Source of the DNA: SIAF01 sp046152955
Lineage (GTDB): Bacteria; Planctomycetota; Planctomycetia; Planctomycetales; Planctomycetaceae
Assembly (NCBI GenBank): GCA_046152955.1
Contig: JBJXGA010000381.1
Span: 1-64,000 of the forward strand
DNA length: 64,000 bases
Direction: 5' to 3'
Shown here: positions 52,521 to 61,439 of the stretch, piece by piece
How positions within the stretch are numbered: position 1 is the first letter of the stretch
Layout of the letters: every line of letters starts with the position of its first letter
The notes under the pieces: model-generated
The model's database searches: none
The model's input: only the letters and a program-made list of their open reading frames with translations
What the model was told of the DNA's origin: nothing
Translations under genes and position numbers: made by a program

Positions 52521-53822
52521 ATGCTCGATTGGCTCAACCGCAGGACGGTCGGCTGTCTGGTCTTGGCTGCCGCGGCGGCGATGGCGGGATCGTTCCCCTT
52601 GGCCGAAACCGCCCAGGCGGAACCCCCCCCCGCCGACTCCGCGGAATGGCCCGGGTTCCTTGGTCCGGACCGCAACGGTCTCTCCCGCGAAACAGGACTC
52701 CTGAAATCGTGGCCGGCCGACGGGCCGCCCGAGGTCTGGCGCGTTCCTGGCGGACAGGGGATGTCGGGACTGGCGATCAGCGGCGGGCGGCTGTTCACCA
52801 TGGTGCAGAAGGGGGGAAGGCAGTTGGTGTTGTGCCTGGATGCTCGGACTGGCAAGTCAATCTGGGAGGCCGAGGCTTCTCCCGCGTACAAAAACCCGAT
52901 GGGGGATGGACCGCGCGCGACGCCCGCCGTGGATGGAACCGTAGTCTACGTGCTCACCGGTGACGGAGTGGTTGCGGCGTACCAGGTGGCTGACGGAAAA
53001 CTGCTGTGGTCTCAGGAAATTCTGGAAGAATTCGGAGGCAAGCCGGCCGACTACGGAATGGCCGGCAGCCCGCTGGTCGTGGGGGATCGCGTGATCGTGA
53101 TTGCCGGCGCCCCGCAGGCGACGGTGGTGGCCCTGAGCCGGGTCAACGGCGCCGTCTCCTGGACTGCCGGAATGGACTCCACCGCCGGGTATTCGTCTCC
53201 CACGAAATTGACGGTTGGCGGTCGCGACCAGATCGTTGCGTTTCATGGAAAAGGGGCGCTGGGCATCGACCCCGAAAGCGGCGGCGAGTTGTGGAGTTTT
53301 CCCTACATCACCGACTTCGACTGCAACATTGCCACCCCCCTGGCGGTGGCCGACGGCGTGTTCCTCTCCGCGGGGGAGAATCATGGCTCGGTCCTGCTGT
53401 CGCTGAAGCCGAAAGGGGGTCGGTTTGAAGCCATTCCCAAATGGGAGTCGCACGGACCCAAGAGCACGCTCCGCAATGAATGGCAGACGGCGATTCATCT
53501 GGGAGGGAAGCTGTACGGCTTTGACAATGTCGGGGGCGCCGGTCCTGTCTCGCATCTGACCTGCATCGATGCGGCCAGTGGCCAGAGGCTGTGGCAGCAG
53601 ACGCGGTTCGGCAAGGGGAACCTGATTGCCGCCGACGGCAAGCTGTGGATCGTCACGCTCGAAGGAGAACTGGCGGTCGTTGAAGCCGATCCAAAAACGT
53701 TTCGCGAGCTGGGTCGCAAACCGATCGTTGGCAAAACGCGCCAGGCCCCTTCCCTCGCCAGCGGCCTGCTCTACCTGCGGGACGATCGCCAGATCGTGTG
53801 CCTCGATGTGCGCGAGAAATAG
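52521..53822 (+). CDS. Exported PQQ-like beta-propeller protein
   Basis: This 433-residue protein starts at ATG 52521 behind GGGAG. A signal peptide (TVGCLVLAAAAAMAGSFPLA) precedes a PQQ/WD-type beta-propeller of about seven blades, visible as recurring units such as LVLCLDARTGKSIWEAEASP, VVAAYQVADGKLLWSQEI and TCIDAASGQRLWQQTRFGKG. The start of the fold, AEWPGFLGPDRNGLSRETGL, matches the many planctomycete BamB-like proteins. No PQQ-binding or catalytic residues can be recognised, so it is probably a non-catalytic or unknown-function propeller. It converges with the lipase gene. Confidence 0.88.
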   Translation: MLDWLNRRTVGCLVLAAAAAMAGSFPLAETAQAEPPPADSAEWPGFLGPDRNGLSRETGLLKSWPADGPPEVWRVPGGQGMSGLAISGGRLFTMVQKGGRQLVLCLDARTGKSIWEAEASPAYKNPMGDGPRATPAVDGTVVYVLTGDGVVAAYQVADGKLLWSQEILEEFGGKPADYGMAGSPLVVGDRVIVIAGAPQATVVALSRVNGAVSWTAGMDSTAGYSSPTKLTVGGRDQIVAFHGKGALGIDPESGGELWSFPYITDFDCNIATPLAVADGVFLSAGENHGSVLLSLKPKGGRFEAIPKWESHGPKSTLRNEWQTAIHLGGKLYGFDNVGGAGPVSHLTCIDAASGQRLWQQTRFGKGNLIAADGKLWIVTLEGELAVVEADPKTFRELGRKPIVGKTRQAPSLASGLLYLRDDRQIVCLDVREK

Positions 53823-53832
53823 TGACGCATCC

Positions 53833-54720
53833 TCACGCGGTCGATCCCGGCGCGGTGAGCCGGCAGGTCTTGGGCAGGTATTGGCCTTCGATCGAATGAT
53901 CGTCGGCGATCTGGCGGATTTGTCCGGTGGCCAAAAGTTCCGCCAGATGCAGCATCCGTTGTGCGTCGAGTGCGAGTGAACTCCCCTGATCGAGTCCCCC
54001 GGACCAGTTGAAATACTCCAGATGCCCCACCGACTGATAATCGTGCGACCGCAGTCCCCGCAGCCGCGGGTCGACTTCGGCCAGAAACTCAAGCAGGCCT
54101 GAGGTTGGCGGCAGGTGCGGCACAATGTCGTTGGTGTTCTCAAACCGCCAGTCCACGGGCAGCGCCTGATTGTATTGGGCGGCAAACGGGGAGTCACCAG
54201 TCCTCGGAGAGGCGAACGTGTACACCGTCTGCGGCGTGATGTGCGCCTCATTCACCAACCGGATTGCTCCCAGCGACGCCAGCGCGCCCCCTTTGCTGTG
54301 TCCAGTGACCACCACCGGCAGGCCGCTGGCGGTCTGTTGAGCGCGTACCGCCGTCAGCACCGGTCCCCACAGCGATTGCAGTGATTCGGAGAACCCCCGA
54401 TGAACCAGCCCGGTCGCATAGGGTACCGAGACCAGAATGGCATTGGCGTCGTTGATCCAGTCGAGAAGACTGTCGATGAAGTCATCCCAATCCTTGGTGT
54501 CGAGCCGCAACGTGCCTCGAAAGGCGACAATCACCTCCGTGGCAGTGGTCCCCACCAGCGCCGCGTTGATTCCGTCAGCGGTCACTGGGGTGGGAAGCGA
54601 GACGAAACCAACCCCGGCATAATTGGGGCACGACGTCATCCCTCCGGAAGCGTCGACATAATACGTCACATCGCTCGCCTTGGCCATGCGGCAGGCAGTC
54701 TTGAAATCCGGCGCAGTCAT
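53833..54720 (-). CDS. Class 3 (alpha/beta) lipase
   Basis: This gene starts at ATG 54720, four bases after the upstream propeller stop, so it is probably translationally coupled. The 295-residue protein has the lipase class 3 pattern: VIVAFRGTLRLDTKDWDDFI (oxyanion motif FRGT), nucleophile elbow VVVTGHSKGGALASL with Ser142, and RFENTNDIVPHLPP with the catalytic Asp near 198. A His follows in the C-terminal part. No signal peptide is visible, so it may act in the cytoplasm or use another export route. It probably hydrolyses acylglycerol esters. It is the last gene of the operon. Confidence 0.9.
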   Translation of the reverse strand: MTAPDFKTACRMAKASDVTYYVDASGGMTSCPNYAGVGFVSLPTPVTADGINAALVGTTATEVIVAFRGTLRLDTKDWDDFIDSLLDWINDANAILVSVPYATGLVHRGFSESLQSLWGPVLTAVRAQQTASGLPVVVTGHSKGGALASLGAIRLVNEAHITPQTVYTFASPRTGDSPFAAQYNQALPVDWRFENTNDIVPHLPPTSGLLEFLAEVDPRLRGLRSHDYQSVGHLEYFNWSGGLDQGSSLALDAQRMLHLAELLATGQIRQIADDHSIEGQYLPKTCRLTAPGSTA

Positions 54721-54724
54721 CACT

Positions 54725-56413
54725 TCATTTTCCCGAGCCTGCTGTTGCGGTCGCTTTGGCCGAAGCTCCTTCTTTGAGCGCGTAGAGCATGTTGAAGGTC
54801 GCCACGTACAGAACGCCATTGGCGGCGACCGGCGTCGAATAGACCGGAATGCCGATGTTCGTCTCGCTGATCAGATTCATCTTGTTGGACAGTTCGAAAA
54901 CGCAGATGTCGCCATCCAGGTCGGCGATGTACACCTTGTCTCCCGCGATCAGCGGAGTGGACCAGGACGAGGCCAGCATGTCATGCGTCCAGTGCGCTTT
55001 GCCGGTCTTGGCGTCCAAGCAATGGAACAGCCCGCTTTCGTCGGAAATGAACAGCAGGTCGTTCTTGATCGCCGCGCTCGAGAGCGTGCGGTGCATCGTC
55101 TCTTCGAACTTCTTGGGATTGTTCCCGACGTAGTGCCAGACGAGGGCCGAATTCATGTTGTCGCGTTCGAAATCTCCCTTGTCCGGTTCGCACGCCTGCA
55201 AGCGCTTGTAGGCAATCGGTTTTTCGGGATCTTTCTTGTTGTAGACGATGGTGGGGCTGACATCCCCTCGTTTCGTTGGATCGATGCACCACAGGTGGCC
55301 GCTTCCTTCACCATGTTCGGGATCTTCCCCAACGCCGATAAACACGCGGCCGTCATAAATCACCGGCGTGCCGATCAGCGGATTGCGGGTGGCCCGTTCC
55401 AGCAGGTACTTCGACGTCTTGGGATTGCAATCGAACTTCCAGAGGAGTTTCGACTTGCCATTGTCTCCCTTGGCGTCGAAGCTGTAGACCCAGCCATCCC
55501 CGCCGGCAAAGACGATCTGCTCGACCCCTCCCAGGACGCCGAAGGCGGGGGAGGACCATTGGCCATGCATGACATTGGCGCCGGGACTCTTGTCGCTCCA
55601 CAGCACGGCTCCCGTGTTTTTGTTCAGTGCGACGAAACTGGGGGCCTCGGGCTTGTCCACCCGTTTGTGCCCTTCATCGACGCCGTTGGACGTGCTGACG
55701 AACAACGTATCGCCCAGCGCGGTCACCGAACAGCTACAGGCGTTGTGCGGCGCGGCGCCGAGCTTGCCCATCATGTCGAGCTTCCAGAGGACGTCTGCTT
55801 CATCCTTGTTCTGGTTCGGCTCTTCCTTGTAAGGACCGTTGTTCTCTCCATCGAGAAACCCTTCGGTGTCGAGGCAGCACAGCTCATCCCGGTTGGAGAC
55901 ATACCACAGCCGCTTCCCTTCCACATAGGGGCTGCTGCAGATGCCAAGGTTCTCCCAGTCATGGACGCGGCCGGTGGGGAGCTTTTCGTTGGAATGTTGC
56001 CACAGGAATTTTCCCGTTTGCGCATCGAAACAAATCAGACAGCCCAGATCGACCCGGTTGGAATAGCGCTTCAGATAGCCGGCGGCGTTGTTGGTTCCCA
56101 TGAACACCTTGCCGTTGGCGATCACCGGACTGGGATAGGTCTGCGATCCGAGCTTCGCCGCCCACAGTACGTTTTTGCCCGACGCGGTGTCCCACTCGGT
56201 GGGGAGTCCCCCGTCCGCCGAGACGTTGTTGCGATAGTAACTCTTTCCAAGCTGGGGGCTATCTCCCGGCTGGACGTTCATTCCCGCGATCGCTTTGTCC
56301 GCTTCGGCGACTGGGTCGTACGAGGGGCCATCCGCGGCAGGGAGCGACAACGAACACAGGAGGGCCAGTGCGGCCCCGACACTGGCGACGATGGAGGAGT
56401 AGCGGGTCTTCAT
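54725..56413 (-). CDS. PQQ-like beta-propeller protein, exported
   Basis: Start ATG 56413 follows AAGGA about eleven bases upstream and gives 562 residues with a signal peptide (SSIVASVGAALALLCSLSLP). Blades are recognisable from repeated units such as CFDAQTGKFLWQHSNEKLPT, LCCLDTEGFLDGENNG, and LNKNTGAVLWSDKSPG. The sequence differs from the propeller at 52521 by insertions and a longer N-terminus. It could bind PQQ, heme or sugar; no diagnostic dehydrogenase motif is visible. It is the middle gene of a minus-strand operon with another propeller upstream and a lipase downstream. Confidence 0.87.
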   Translation of the reverse strand: MKTRYSSIVASVGAALALLCSLSLPAADGPSYDPVAEADKAIAGMNVQPGDSPQLGKSYYRNNVSADGGLPTEWDTASGKNVLWAAKLGSQTYPSPVIANGKVFMGTNNAAGYLKRYSNRVDLGCLICFDAQTGKFLWQHSNEKLPTGRVHDWENLGICSSPYVEGKRLWYVSNRDELCCLDTEGFLDGENNGPYKEEPNQNKDEADVLWKLDMMGKLGAAPHNACSCSVTALGDTLFVSTSNGVDEGHKRVDKPEAPSFVALNKNTGAVLWSDKSPGANVMHGQWSSPAFGVLGGVEQIVFAGGDGWVYSFDAKGDNGKSKLLWKFDCNPKTSKYLLERATRNPLIGTPVIYDGRVFIGVGEDPEHGEGSGHLWCIDPTKRGDVSPTIVYNKKDPEKPIAYKRLQACEPDKGDFERDNMNSALVWHYVGNNPKKFEETMHRTLSSAAIKNDLLFISDESGLFHCLDAKTGKAHWTHDMLASSWSTPLIAGDKVYIADLDGDICVFELSNKMNLISETNIGIPVYSTPVAANGVLYVATFNMLYALKEGASAKATATAGSGK

Positions 56414-56551
56414 GGATCGTGAATTCCTTGGGGAACTGTGGAGTGAATTGTCTCGGGCCGGTGAGTCGCCGGGGTCATTCTGGCAGTTTGGGACTCCCTG
56501 CCGATACCGCACGAGGACGGTTGGGCGGGTTGATCCCGAAACGGGGGGCGG

Positions 56552-59122
56552 TCACTTGCCGTTGGGGGTCACCTTGACGTTGTCGATAAACACCTCGGCG
56601 TCGCTGGCATTGCCGAACATTCCGGGACTGCCGGTGACGTTCGGAGTTTCATCGGCCGCTTCGATGGACCATTCGGCCGGTTCCTGTCCGCCGCGCGGCC
56701 ACACTTTGCCTTTCAGCACGGCGGAACCATCTTTGTTTTCACACTGGAACTTCATGGTATACCAGATTTCCGGCTGCCAGGTGAACGGGACTGTTTTCGC
56801 AAACCGCAGGTCGAGCCGCGACGTCCAGGAACGAATCTGCAGTTCCTGAGTCGCGCCGATCAGATCCAGGGTATAACGCTGATTGATCAATCCCATGGAC
56901 GGGATTTTCTGGTTGCGGGTCTGCCCCTTCAGGTCGGCCTGAATCGTGAAATCATGCAGCGAGTTGGGCCCCATCCATCCCTGGCTGCGCGTCCCCAGCG
57001 GAATCGTGCTGATCTTGCACATGATGGCATTGCCGGTGATCTTCCGCGGCCCCTGCACGACGGTCAATTCGAGCGTTCCGGAGGCGTCCTCCGACCATTC
57101 CCACTTCTCCAGCACCTGCTCATTCTTGAGACGTTCCAGACCGGGGTCGAACTCGCGCTTGGCGTCGTCAATCGACTGCGGCTTCCCTTCATTCTCCAGG
57201 CTGAAGTAGCGGAGAAAATCGGTCCAGGCGGCGCGCGGCCCGGCATCCTGCAACTTGGCGGTCGGCTGTCCCCCGTTGACGAACGTGGTGGTCAGGTAGA
57301 TATACAGTCGCGCCGCCCGCGGGTCTTGACCCTGCAGTGCGTTGAGCAGATCCTCGTCGAGCACGATGTGTCGATACGCCGATCCGATCCAGGTGATCGG
57401 CACCTTGCCGTCGCTGAAATCAAAGCTCCAGGGGAGAGGGGGAATCGTGCGGATGCGGGCCGAGGCGGTCAACTCTCCGACCTTCGCGGCGACCACGGTG
57501 GCCGCATGTCCGGCGTCTCCCGCCGCAGTGAAGGTTCCCGAACCGTCAATGCCCCCTGGGCCTTGCAATTCAAACTTTGCCTGCGCCGCGCGCGTCGCCC
57601 GATCGAGATACCGGCCGTTGGCGTTGTACAATCGGACAGTAAACCGCTGCTTTTGACCTGGCCTGAGGAGCGATTCCACCGGGACAACCTGCAATTGGGC
57701 GGGAGTCTCGTCGGCCGAGGACGGGGCCTCCGCGACCGGGGTGGGAATCGGGTCCGCACTGGGCATCTGGTCCTTTTGTCCGACGCAGTACAGCGCCCCG
57801 CTCGTGGGAACGTACAATTTGCCATGCGAGACGATCGCCGATCCCTGGATCATGTCCCCCTCGGGCAAACGGACGCGGTGGAGCGACTTGAGCCCTTTCT
57901 CGGTCGGCTCCAGCGTATAGAACAGCCCATTGGCTTCGCCGACGAAGATCTTGCCGTCGGCGTAAATCGGGCTGGAGAACATCGACCGCCCGAGTTTGAG
58001 TTTGCCGATCTCCTTTCCAGAGGTCGGCTCGTAGGCAAAGATCGTGGCGCTTTCGTCGATCGCGTAGAGGCGCTCGTTGACCAGGATCGGCGCCGCGCGG
58101 GTGATCGGCTTGGAGGGGATGGCCCACAGTTCTTTCGTCTTGGTGATGTTGCCGGTTCCCGTTCCGTCGATGGCAAATAGCGCCCCCATTTGCGTCGGGT
58201 CGGCTGCCATCTCTTCGCCGTGGCCGCAGTACACCGTATTCCCCACCACCAGCGGCGTCGTGTTGATCCCCTTGAGCGAGGCGTCATAAGTCCAGACGAT
58301 TTTCCCGGTGCGGGGCTGCATGGCATAGACCGAGCCATCCCCGGAGCCGAAGACGATCACCTTCTGCCCGTTGAAAACCGCCAGAACCGGTGAACTGTAG
58401 GTCGTGTCCTTGGGGCGGATGCGCGTGCTGCTGATCCAGACCGACTGCCCGTTCGACTTGTCGAAGGCAACCAGACGGTGCGCCGGCACGGCGTACTCCC
58501 CCCAGCCGGTCATCACGCCGCTGATGATGACCAGGTCTTCAAACACCAGCGGCATATTGGTCCGGCCGCCATAGGTGTGGATCATCCCGTATTCTTCGCT
58601 CATGGAATGGGACCAGAGCGTCTTGCCGGTCGCTCCATCCAGTCCCTGGAAATAGCCGCACAGCCCCAGAGAGAAGACGTGCCCCGTTTCAGGATCCCCG
58701 ACGACGCACGACCAGCCGACCCGTTCCGCGGGAGCATCGGTCAGGAACACGTTGTTGGCCGCTTCCCAGATTTTCTCACCAGTCGCCGCGTTGACGCAGA
58801 CGACTTTTTCCCCTTCCTTCGTCGTCTCCGGATAGTGCCGGCACTGCACATACAGCTTGCCGTTCATCACGATCGGCGTGGAACGCGTTCCCAGCTCGGC
58901 GCTCTTCCATAGGACGTTCTCCCCCTCGGGATCCCAGACTCCCACGATCCCCTTTTCCCGCGAGATGCCGTTCATCTCCGGGCCGCGCCAATGCGGCCAA
59001 TCGAGCGGGTCGCGCGGCGGCGGATCGGCCCCCATCGCCCCCGCCAATCCGGCAGACAAAAACAGCAGCGCGGAACCGATCAATCGTCGAACAGGGAGTG
59101 CCGAGAGCATGCAGTTTCTCAT
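56552..59122 (-). CDS. Long PQQ-like beta-propeller protein with C-terminal sugar-binding-like domain
   Basis: ATG 59122 (alternative 59110) gives 856 residues with a signal peptide (RRLIGSALLFLSAGLAGAMG). Residues about 35-470 are a PQQ-type propeller (WPHWRGPEMNGISREKG, VVCVNAATGEKIWEAANNVF, FAIDGTGTGNITKTKELWAI). About 480-600 is a beta domain resembling Ig-like repeats. About 690-856 has the look of a LamG / 3-keto-disaccharide-hydrolase-like beta-sandwich (YTMKFQCENKDGSAVLKGKV, ASDAEVFIDNVKVTPNGK). It could act on or bind carbohydrate. It is the first gene of the operon; a long perfect inverted repeat lies upstream in the leader region. Confidence 0.85.
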   Translation of the reverse strand: MRNCMLSALPVRRLIGSALLFLSAGLAGAMGADPPPRDPLDWPHWRGPEMNGISREKGIVGVWDPEGENVLWKSAELGTRSTPIVMNGKLYVQCRHYPETTKEGEKVVCVNAATGEKIWEAANNVFLTDAPAERVGWSCVVGDPETGHVFSLGLCGYFQGLDGATGKTLWSHSMSEEYGMIHTYGGRTNMPLVFEDLVIISGVMTGWGEYAVPAHRLVAFDKSNGQSVWISSTRIRPKDTTYSSPVLAVFNGQKVIVFGSGDGSVYAMQPRTGKIVWTYDASLKGINTTPLVVGNTVYCGHGEEMAADPTQMGALFAIDGTGTGNITKTKELWAIPSKPITRAAPILVNERLYAIDESATIFAYEPTSGKEIGKLKLGRSMFSSPIYADGKIFVGEANGLFYTLEPTEKGLKSLHRVRLPEGDMIQGSAIVSHGKLYVPTSGALYCVGQKDQMPSADPIPTPVAEAPSSADETPAQLQVVPVESLLRPGQKQRFTVRLYNANGRYLDRATRAAQAKFELQGPGGIDGSGTFTAAGDAGHAATVVAAKVGELTASARIRTIPPLPWSFDFSDGKVPITWIGSAYRHIVLDEDLLNALQGQDPRAARLYIYLTTTFVNGGQPTAKLQDAGPRAAWTDFLRYFSLENEGKPQSIDDAKREFDPGLERLKNEQVLEKWEWSEDASGTLELTVVQGPRKITGNAIMCKISTIPLGTRSQGWMGPNSLHDFTIQADLKGQTRNQKIPSMGLINQRYTLDLIGATQELQIRSWTSRLDLRFAKTVPFTWQPEIWYTMKFQCENKDGSAVLKGKVWPRGGQEPAEWSIEAADETPNVTGSPGMFGNASDAEVFIDNVKVTPNGK

Positions 59123-59546
59123 GGTAGGCGGAAGCCAGGTGGGCATCTGGGGACGGCACAGCCGCGCCCCGGCGGGGAGAAGAATCCTCAATGCGTTCTA
59201 TCCCATGAAAGATATCCACTGCCCGCCCAACCGACAAGTATTCGGGACCGGCCCCCCACTGGCCTCGTGGCAGTGGAGGCCATGCCTGGCAGCGACATGC
59301 GCCATTCATCCCCCGTTTCCCGCGCTCATGAACCTCGGCCCCCCCTCCCCGCCGCAATGAAGCATTCTCGCGTGCATCGACGTTCGTTGCGGCGGGGAGG
59401 GGGGGCAAAGGTGCTCCACGTGGGATGACTCATTCGATTGCCTGGCCACGCTTCGATGACCTGGAATCTCCCGATAGCTTTTGGTTCAATCACCGACTGA
59501 TCGCGGCGATCGCAGCCAGCTCGGGCAACATCATTTGACCGGAACC
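59123..59546. promoter_or_regulatory. Divergent intergenic region between propeller operon and SET gene
   Basis: About 420 bases with no supported gene lie upstream of both genes. It contains the long inverted repeat at 59338-59406, listed separately. Promoters are expected but not identifiable. Confidence 0.35.
59338..59406. repeat. 20-bp perfect inverted repeat (C-rich arm) with 29-nt loop
   Basis: The arm GCCCCCCCTCCCCGCCGCAA (59338-59357) is the exact reverse complement of 59387-59406. The loop is 59358-59386. The stem is strongly GC-rich and too long for a simple operator. It could be an attenuator, a terminator for transcripts on either strand, or an IR element. Confidence 0.75.
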
Positions 59547-60023
59547 TTCGTGTCCCATCCCACCCCCCGCATCCATGTCGCCCCTTGCGACGTTGGACGC
59601 GGCCTGTTCGCCGACGAACCGATCGCCGCCGGGAGATTCATCCTGGAGTTCACCGGCCCGGAGCTGACCCTCAAGCAGGTGCGGGCCAAAGGGGCGCTGG
59701 CGGCCAACGCCTTGCAAATCGGAATCGACCGATATCTCGACCTGGAAGAGCCAGGGCGACTGCTCAATCACTCGTGCGAGCCGAACGCCGGAGTCCGGAA
59801 CGGGACGCGGCTGGTGGCGCTGCGGGACATCCAGCCCGGAGAAGAGATTCGGTTCGACTATTCGACAACCGTGAGCGACGGCTGGACGATGCCCTGCCGC
59901 TGCGGCGCCCCCCACTGCCGCGGACTGGTCGTCGCCTACCAACTCCTCGCCGCCCCCCTCCGCCAACGCTACGCCATCCTGGGCATCGTCCAGCCGTTCA
60001 TCCTGGAGGGGGTGGGGAGTTGA
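59547..60023 (+). CDS. SET-domain protein-lysine methyltransferase-like
   Basis: I start this gene at GTG 59547, though TTG starts at 59535 and 59481 remain possible; none has a strong ribosome site. The 158-residue product is essentially one SET domain. It contains VGRGLFADEPIAAGRFILEF, the cofactor/lysine-pocket motif LLNHSCEPNAGVRN (NHSCxPN), and the core IQPGEEIRFDYSTTVSDGW with GEEIxxDY. A post-SET zinc cluster follows: CRCGAPHCRG. SET proteins transfer methyl from AdoMet to lysine. A bacterial target is unknown, and free-standing SET proteins occur in several bacteria. Confidence 0.85.
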   Translation, partial: FVSHPTPRIHVAPCDVGRGLFADEPIAAGRFILEFTGPELTLKQVRAKGALAANALQIGIDRYLDLEEPGRLLNHSCEPNAGVRNGTRLVALRDIQPGEEIRFDYSTTVSDGWTMPCRCGAPHCRGLVVAYQLLAAPLRQRYAILGIVQPFILEGVGS

Positions 60024-60354
60024 AGGGGGGGGTGAGTCTTGAGTTTTGAGTCCTGAGTCTTGAGTCCTGAGATTTCAGATTTGAGATTTCAAACGAACAA
60101 TGCCAATCTCTTTCTCTGCCGTCCAGCCCTCCAGGTGTGCAATGTGTCCCTGACAAGTTTCAGTAGACGTGGACCGATTTGGCGGACTCGGGCCGGCACG
60201 GGCAAAGCTTTGGGCCGAATTACCAGTCTCGAAACAGACCACGGAGTTCTACCGAAAACGAGCCGAGTTTCCCCAGAATGATTGACCGCCGCAGGCTCCC
60301 GTCTGCGATGGCGTACGGTCTCAATTCGCTGGACGCAGCTCATTCGCGCAGCGC
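60024..60354. other. Spacer with heptanucleotide tandem repeat
   Basis: No gene is supported. It contains the eight-unit heptanucleotide tandem repeat at 60033-60088 (separate entry). The rest, up to the sigma factor stop, shows nothing notable. It separates the convergent SET and sigma genes. Confidence 0.5.
60033..60088. repeat. Heptanucleotide tandem repeat, eight units
   Basis: Consecutive 7-base units read TGAGTCT, TGAGTTT, TGAGTCC, TGAGTCT, TGAGTCC, TGAGATT, TCAGATT, TGAGATT, without phase slip. The consensus is TGAGTYY in the first five and TGAGATT in the last three. It lies just past the SET gene's stop. Confidence 0.9.
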
Positions 60355-61158
60355 CTACAATTTGGCCGATCGGAAGCGGATGCGTCGGATACGCTGGACC
60401 TGGCCATCCTCGGCTGCCGCCAATTCAATGGGCCGGCATTGGTCTCGAAGTTGGCCGAGCCCTCTTTGGCGGAGCTTGACGACTTGGACCCGGCTCAACC
60501 CGCTGGCGTTGGCCGTGTTCTGCAAGGCGACCCCGTTGATCAGATCGATCAGAATCCGACGTTGCACCTCGTTGTGCATCGCCAAGATGGCGTTCACCAC
60601 CTGAGTCAACTTCGCGCCGATCGCCTCGTGGTCACTCGGAGATCGGCAGGGAATGTAGTTGAGGTTCAGTCCCGTCAACGGAACATTGTACGCCGTCTCC
60701 GCTGAGTCCTCCGGTCCGACCCGTCGCCAAAGGCGCGCGAGCTGCAATCGGGAGAGCCGAACGCCGAATTCGCCGGGATACGACGGTGCCGAGCCGCCAA
60801 CGCACCGATTCTCGATCCGCTGACGGGCCGTGAGGCACGCATTGCGGCAGACTCGACCGAGCCAGCGAGAGAAGCGCTCCGCCCCTTCATCGGTGAAATG
60901 GACTGCATTCCGCCGAAACCGGGTGATCAGCAATACGGTCGCCCCTTGCAGGACATCCTCCCACAAGTCCACGCGCCGCACCCCCCCACCCACCAGTTTC
61001 ATACTGGCGCGCTTCAGCCGGGTTTGCAATGCCGGATGGACGATCATCCGATCCACCAACCGCCGCCTCGCTTCCTCTCCGATCGCTGGCGTCGCCACCT
61101 CCCGCGTCAACTGGTACAATTCCAGCAACTCCGCATCATGGACTTCGACGTCATGCAT
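60355..61158 (-). CDS. ECF-like RNA polymerase sigma factor
   Basis: The ATG at 61158 gives 267 residues. Sigma region 2 is recognisable near 50-120 (LWEDVLQGATVLLITRFRRN, FSRWLGRVCRNACLTARQRI). Region 4 is near 205-255 as a helix-turn-helix (RRILIDLINGVALQNTANAS, GLSRVQVVKLRQRGLGQLR). The spacer between the regions is longer than in standard ECF factors, and the sequence is diverged, as in planctomycete ECF groups. It directs RNA polymerase to an unknown regulon. No anti-sigma gene is adjacent, so regulation may be transcriptional or depend on partners elsewhere. It lies downstream of the Clp-like gene on the same strand. Confidence 0.8.
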   Translation of the reverse strand: MHDVEVHDAELLELYQLTREVATPAIGEEARRRLVDRMIVHPALQTRLKRASMKLVGGGVRRVDLWEDVLQGATVLLITRFRRNAVHFTDEGAERFSRWLGRVCRNACLTARQRIENRCVGGSAPSYPGEFGVRLSRLQLARLWRRVGPEDSAETAYNVPLTGLNLNYIPCRSPSDHEAIGAKLTQVVNAILAMHNEVQRRILIDLINGVALQNTANASGLSRVQVVKLRQRGLGQLRDQCRPIELAAAEDGQVQRIRRIRFRSAKL

Positions 61159-61439
61159 GGTGCAACTCAAGCTGAGGTCTGTGCGCGGGTGGACGAATCG
61201 CTCCCACGCGGCACGACCCAACCCGACGCCATTTTAATTCCCTGGCCACACACCTCCCTGCGCTTCCTGCCCCCTTAGCGGAATTTCTCCGAAATCCCGA
61301 GCAACCAAACCGCCAAATCCCAACCACTCAAGCCAATCCTGTACGGCGTCGGCAATTCTCCTGTTCGACTGCAAAACCGAACGCTCGGTGGTGCTCTTCT
61401 GCCTTGAGTCCCTTCCTGTTCAGCTCCTTCCAGCACCCC

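Noticed and set aside
60743..60757. TGCAATCGGG word like the LQSGER repeat
   Set aside because: Only ten bases match, it is in a sigma factor gene on the opposite strand, and the rest of the element is missing, so it is probably chance.
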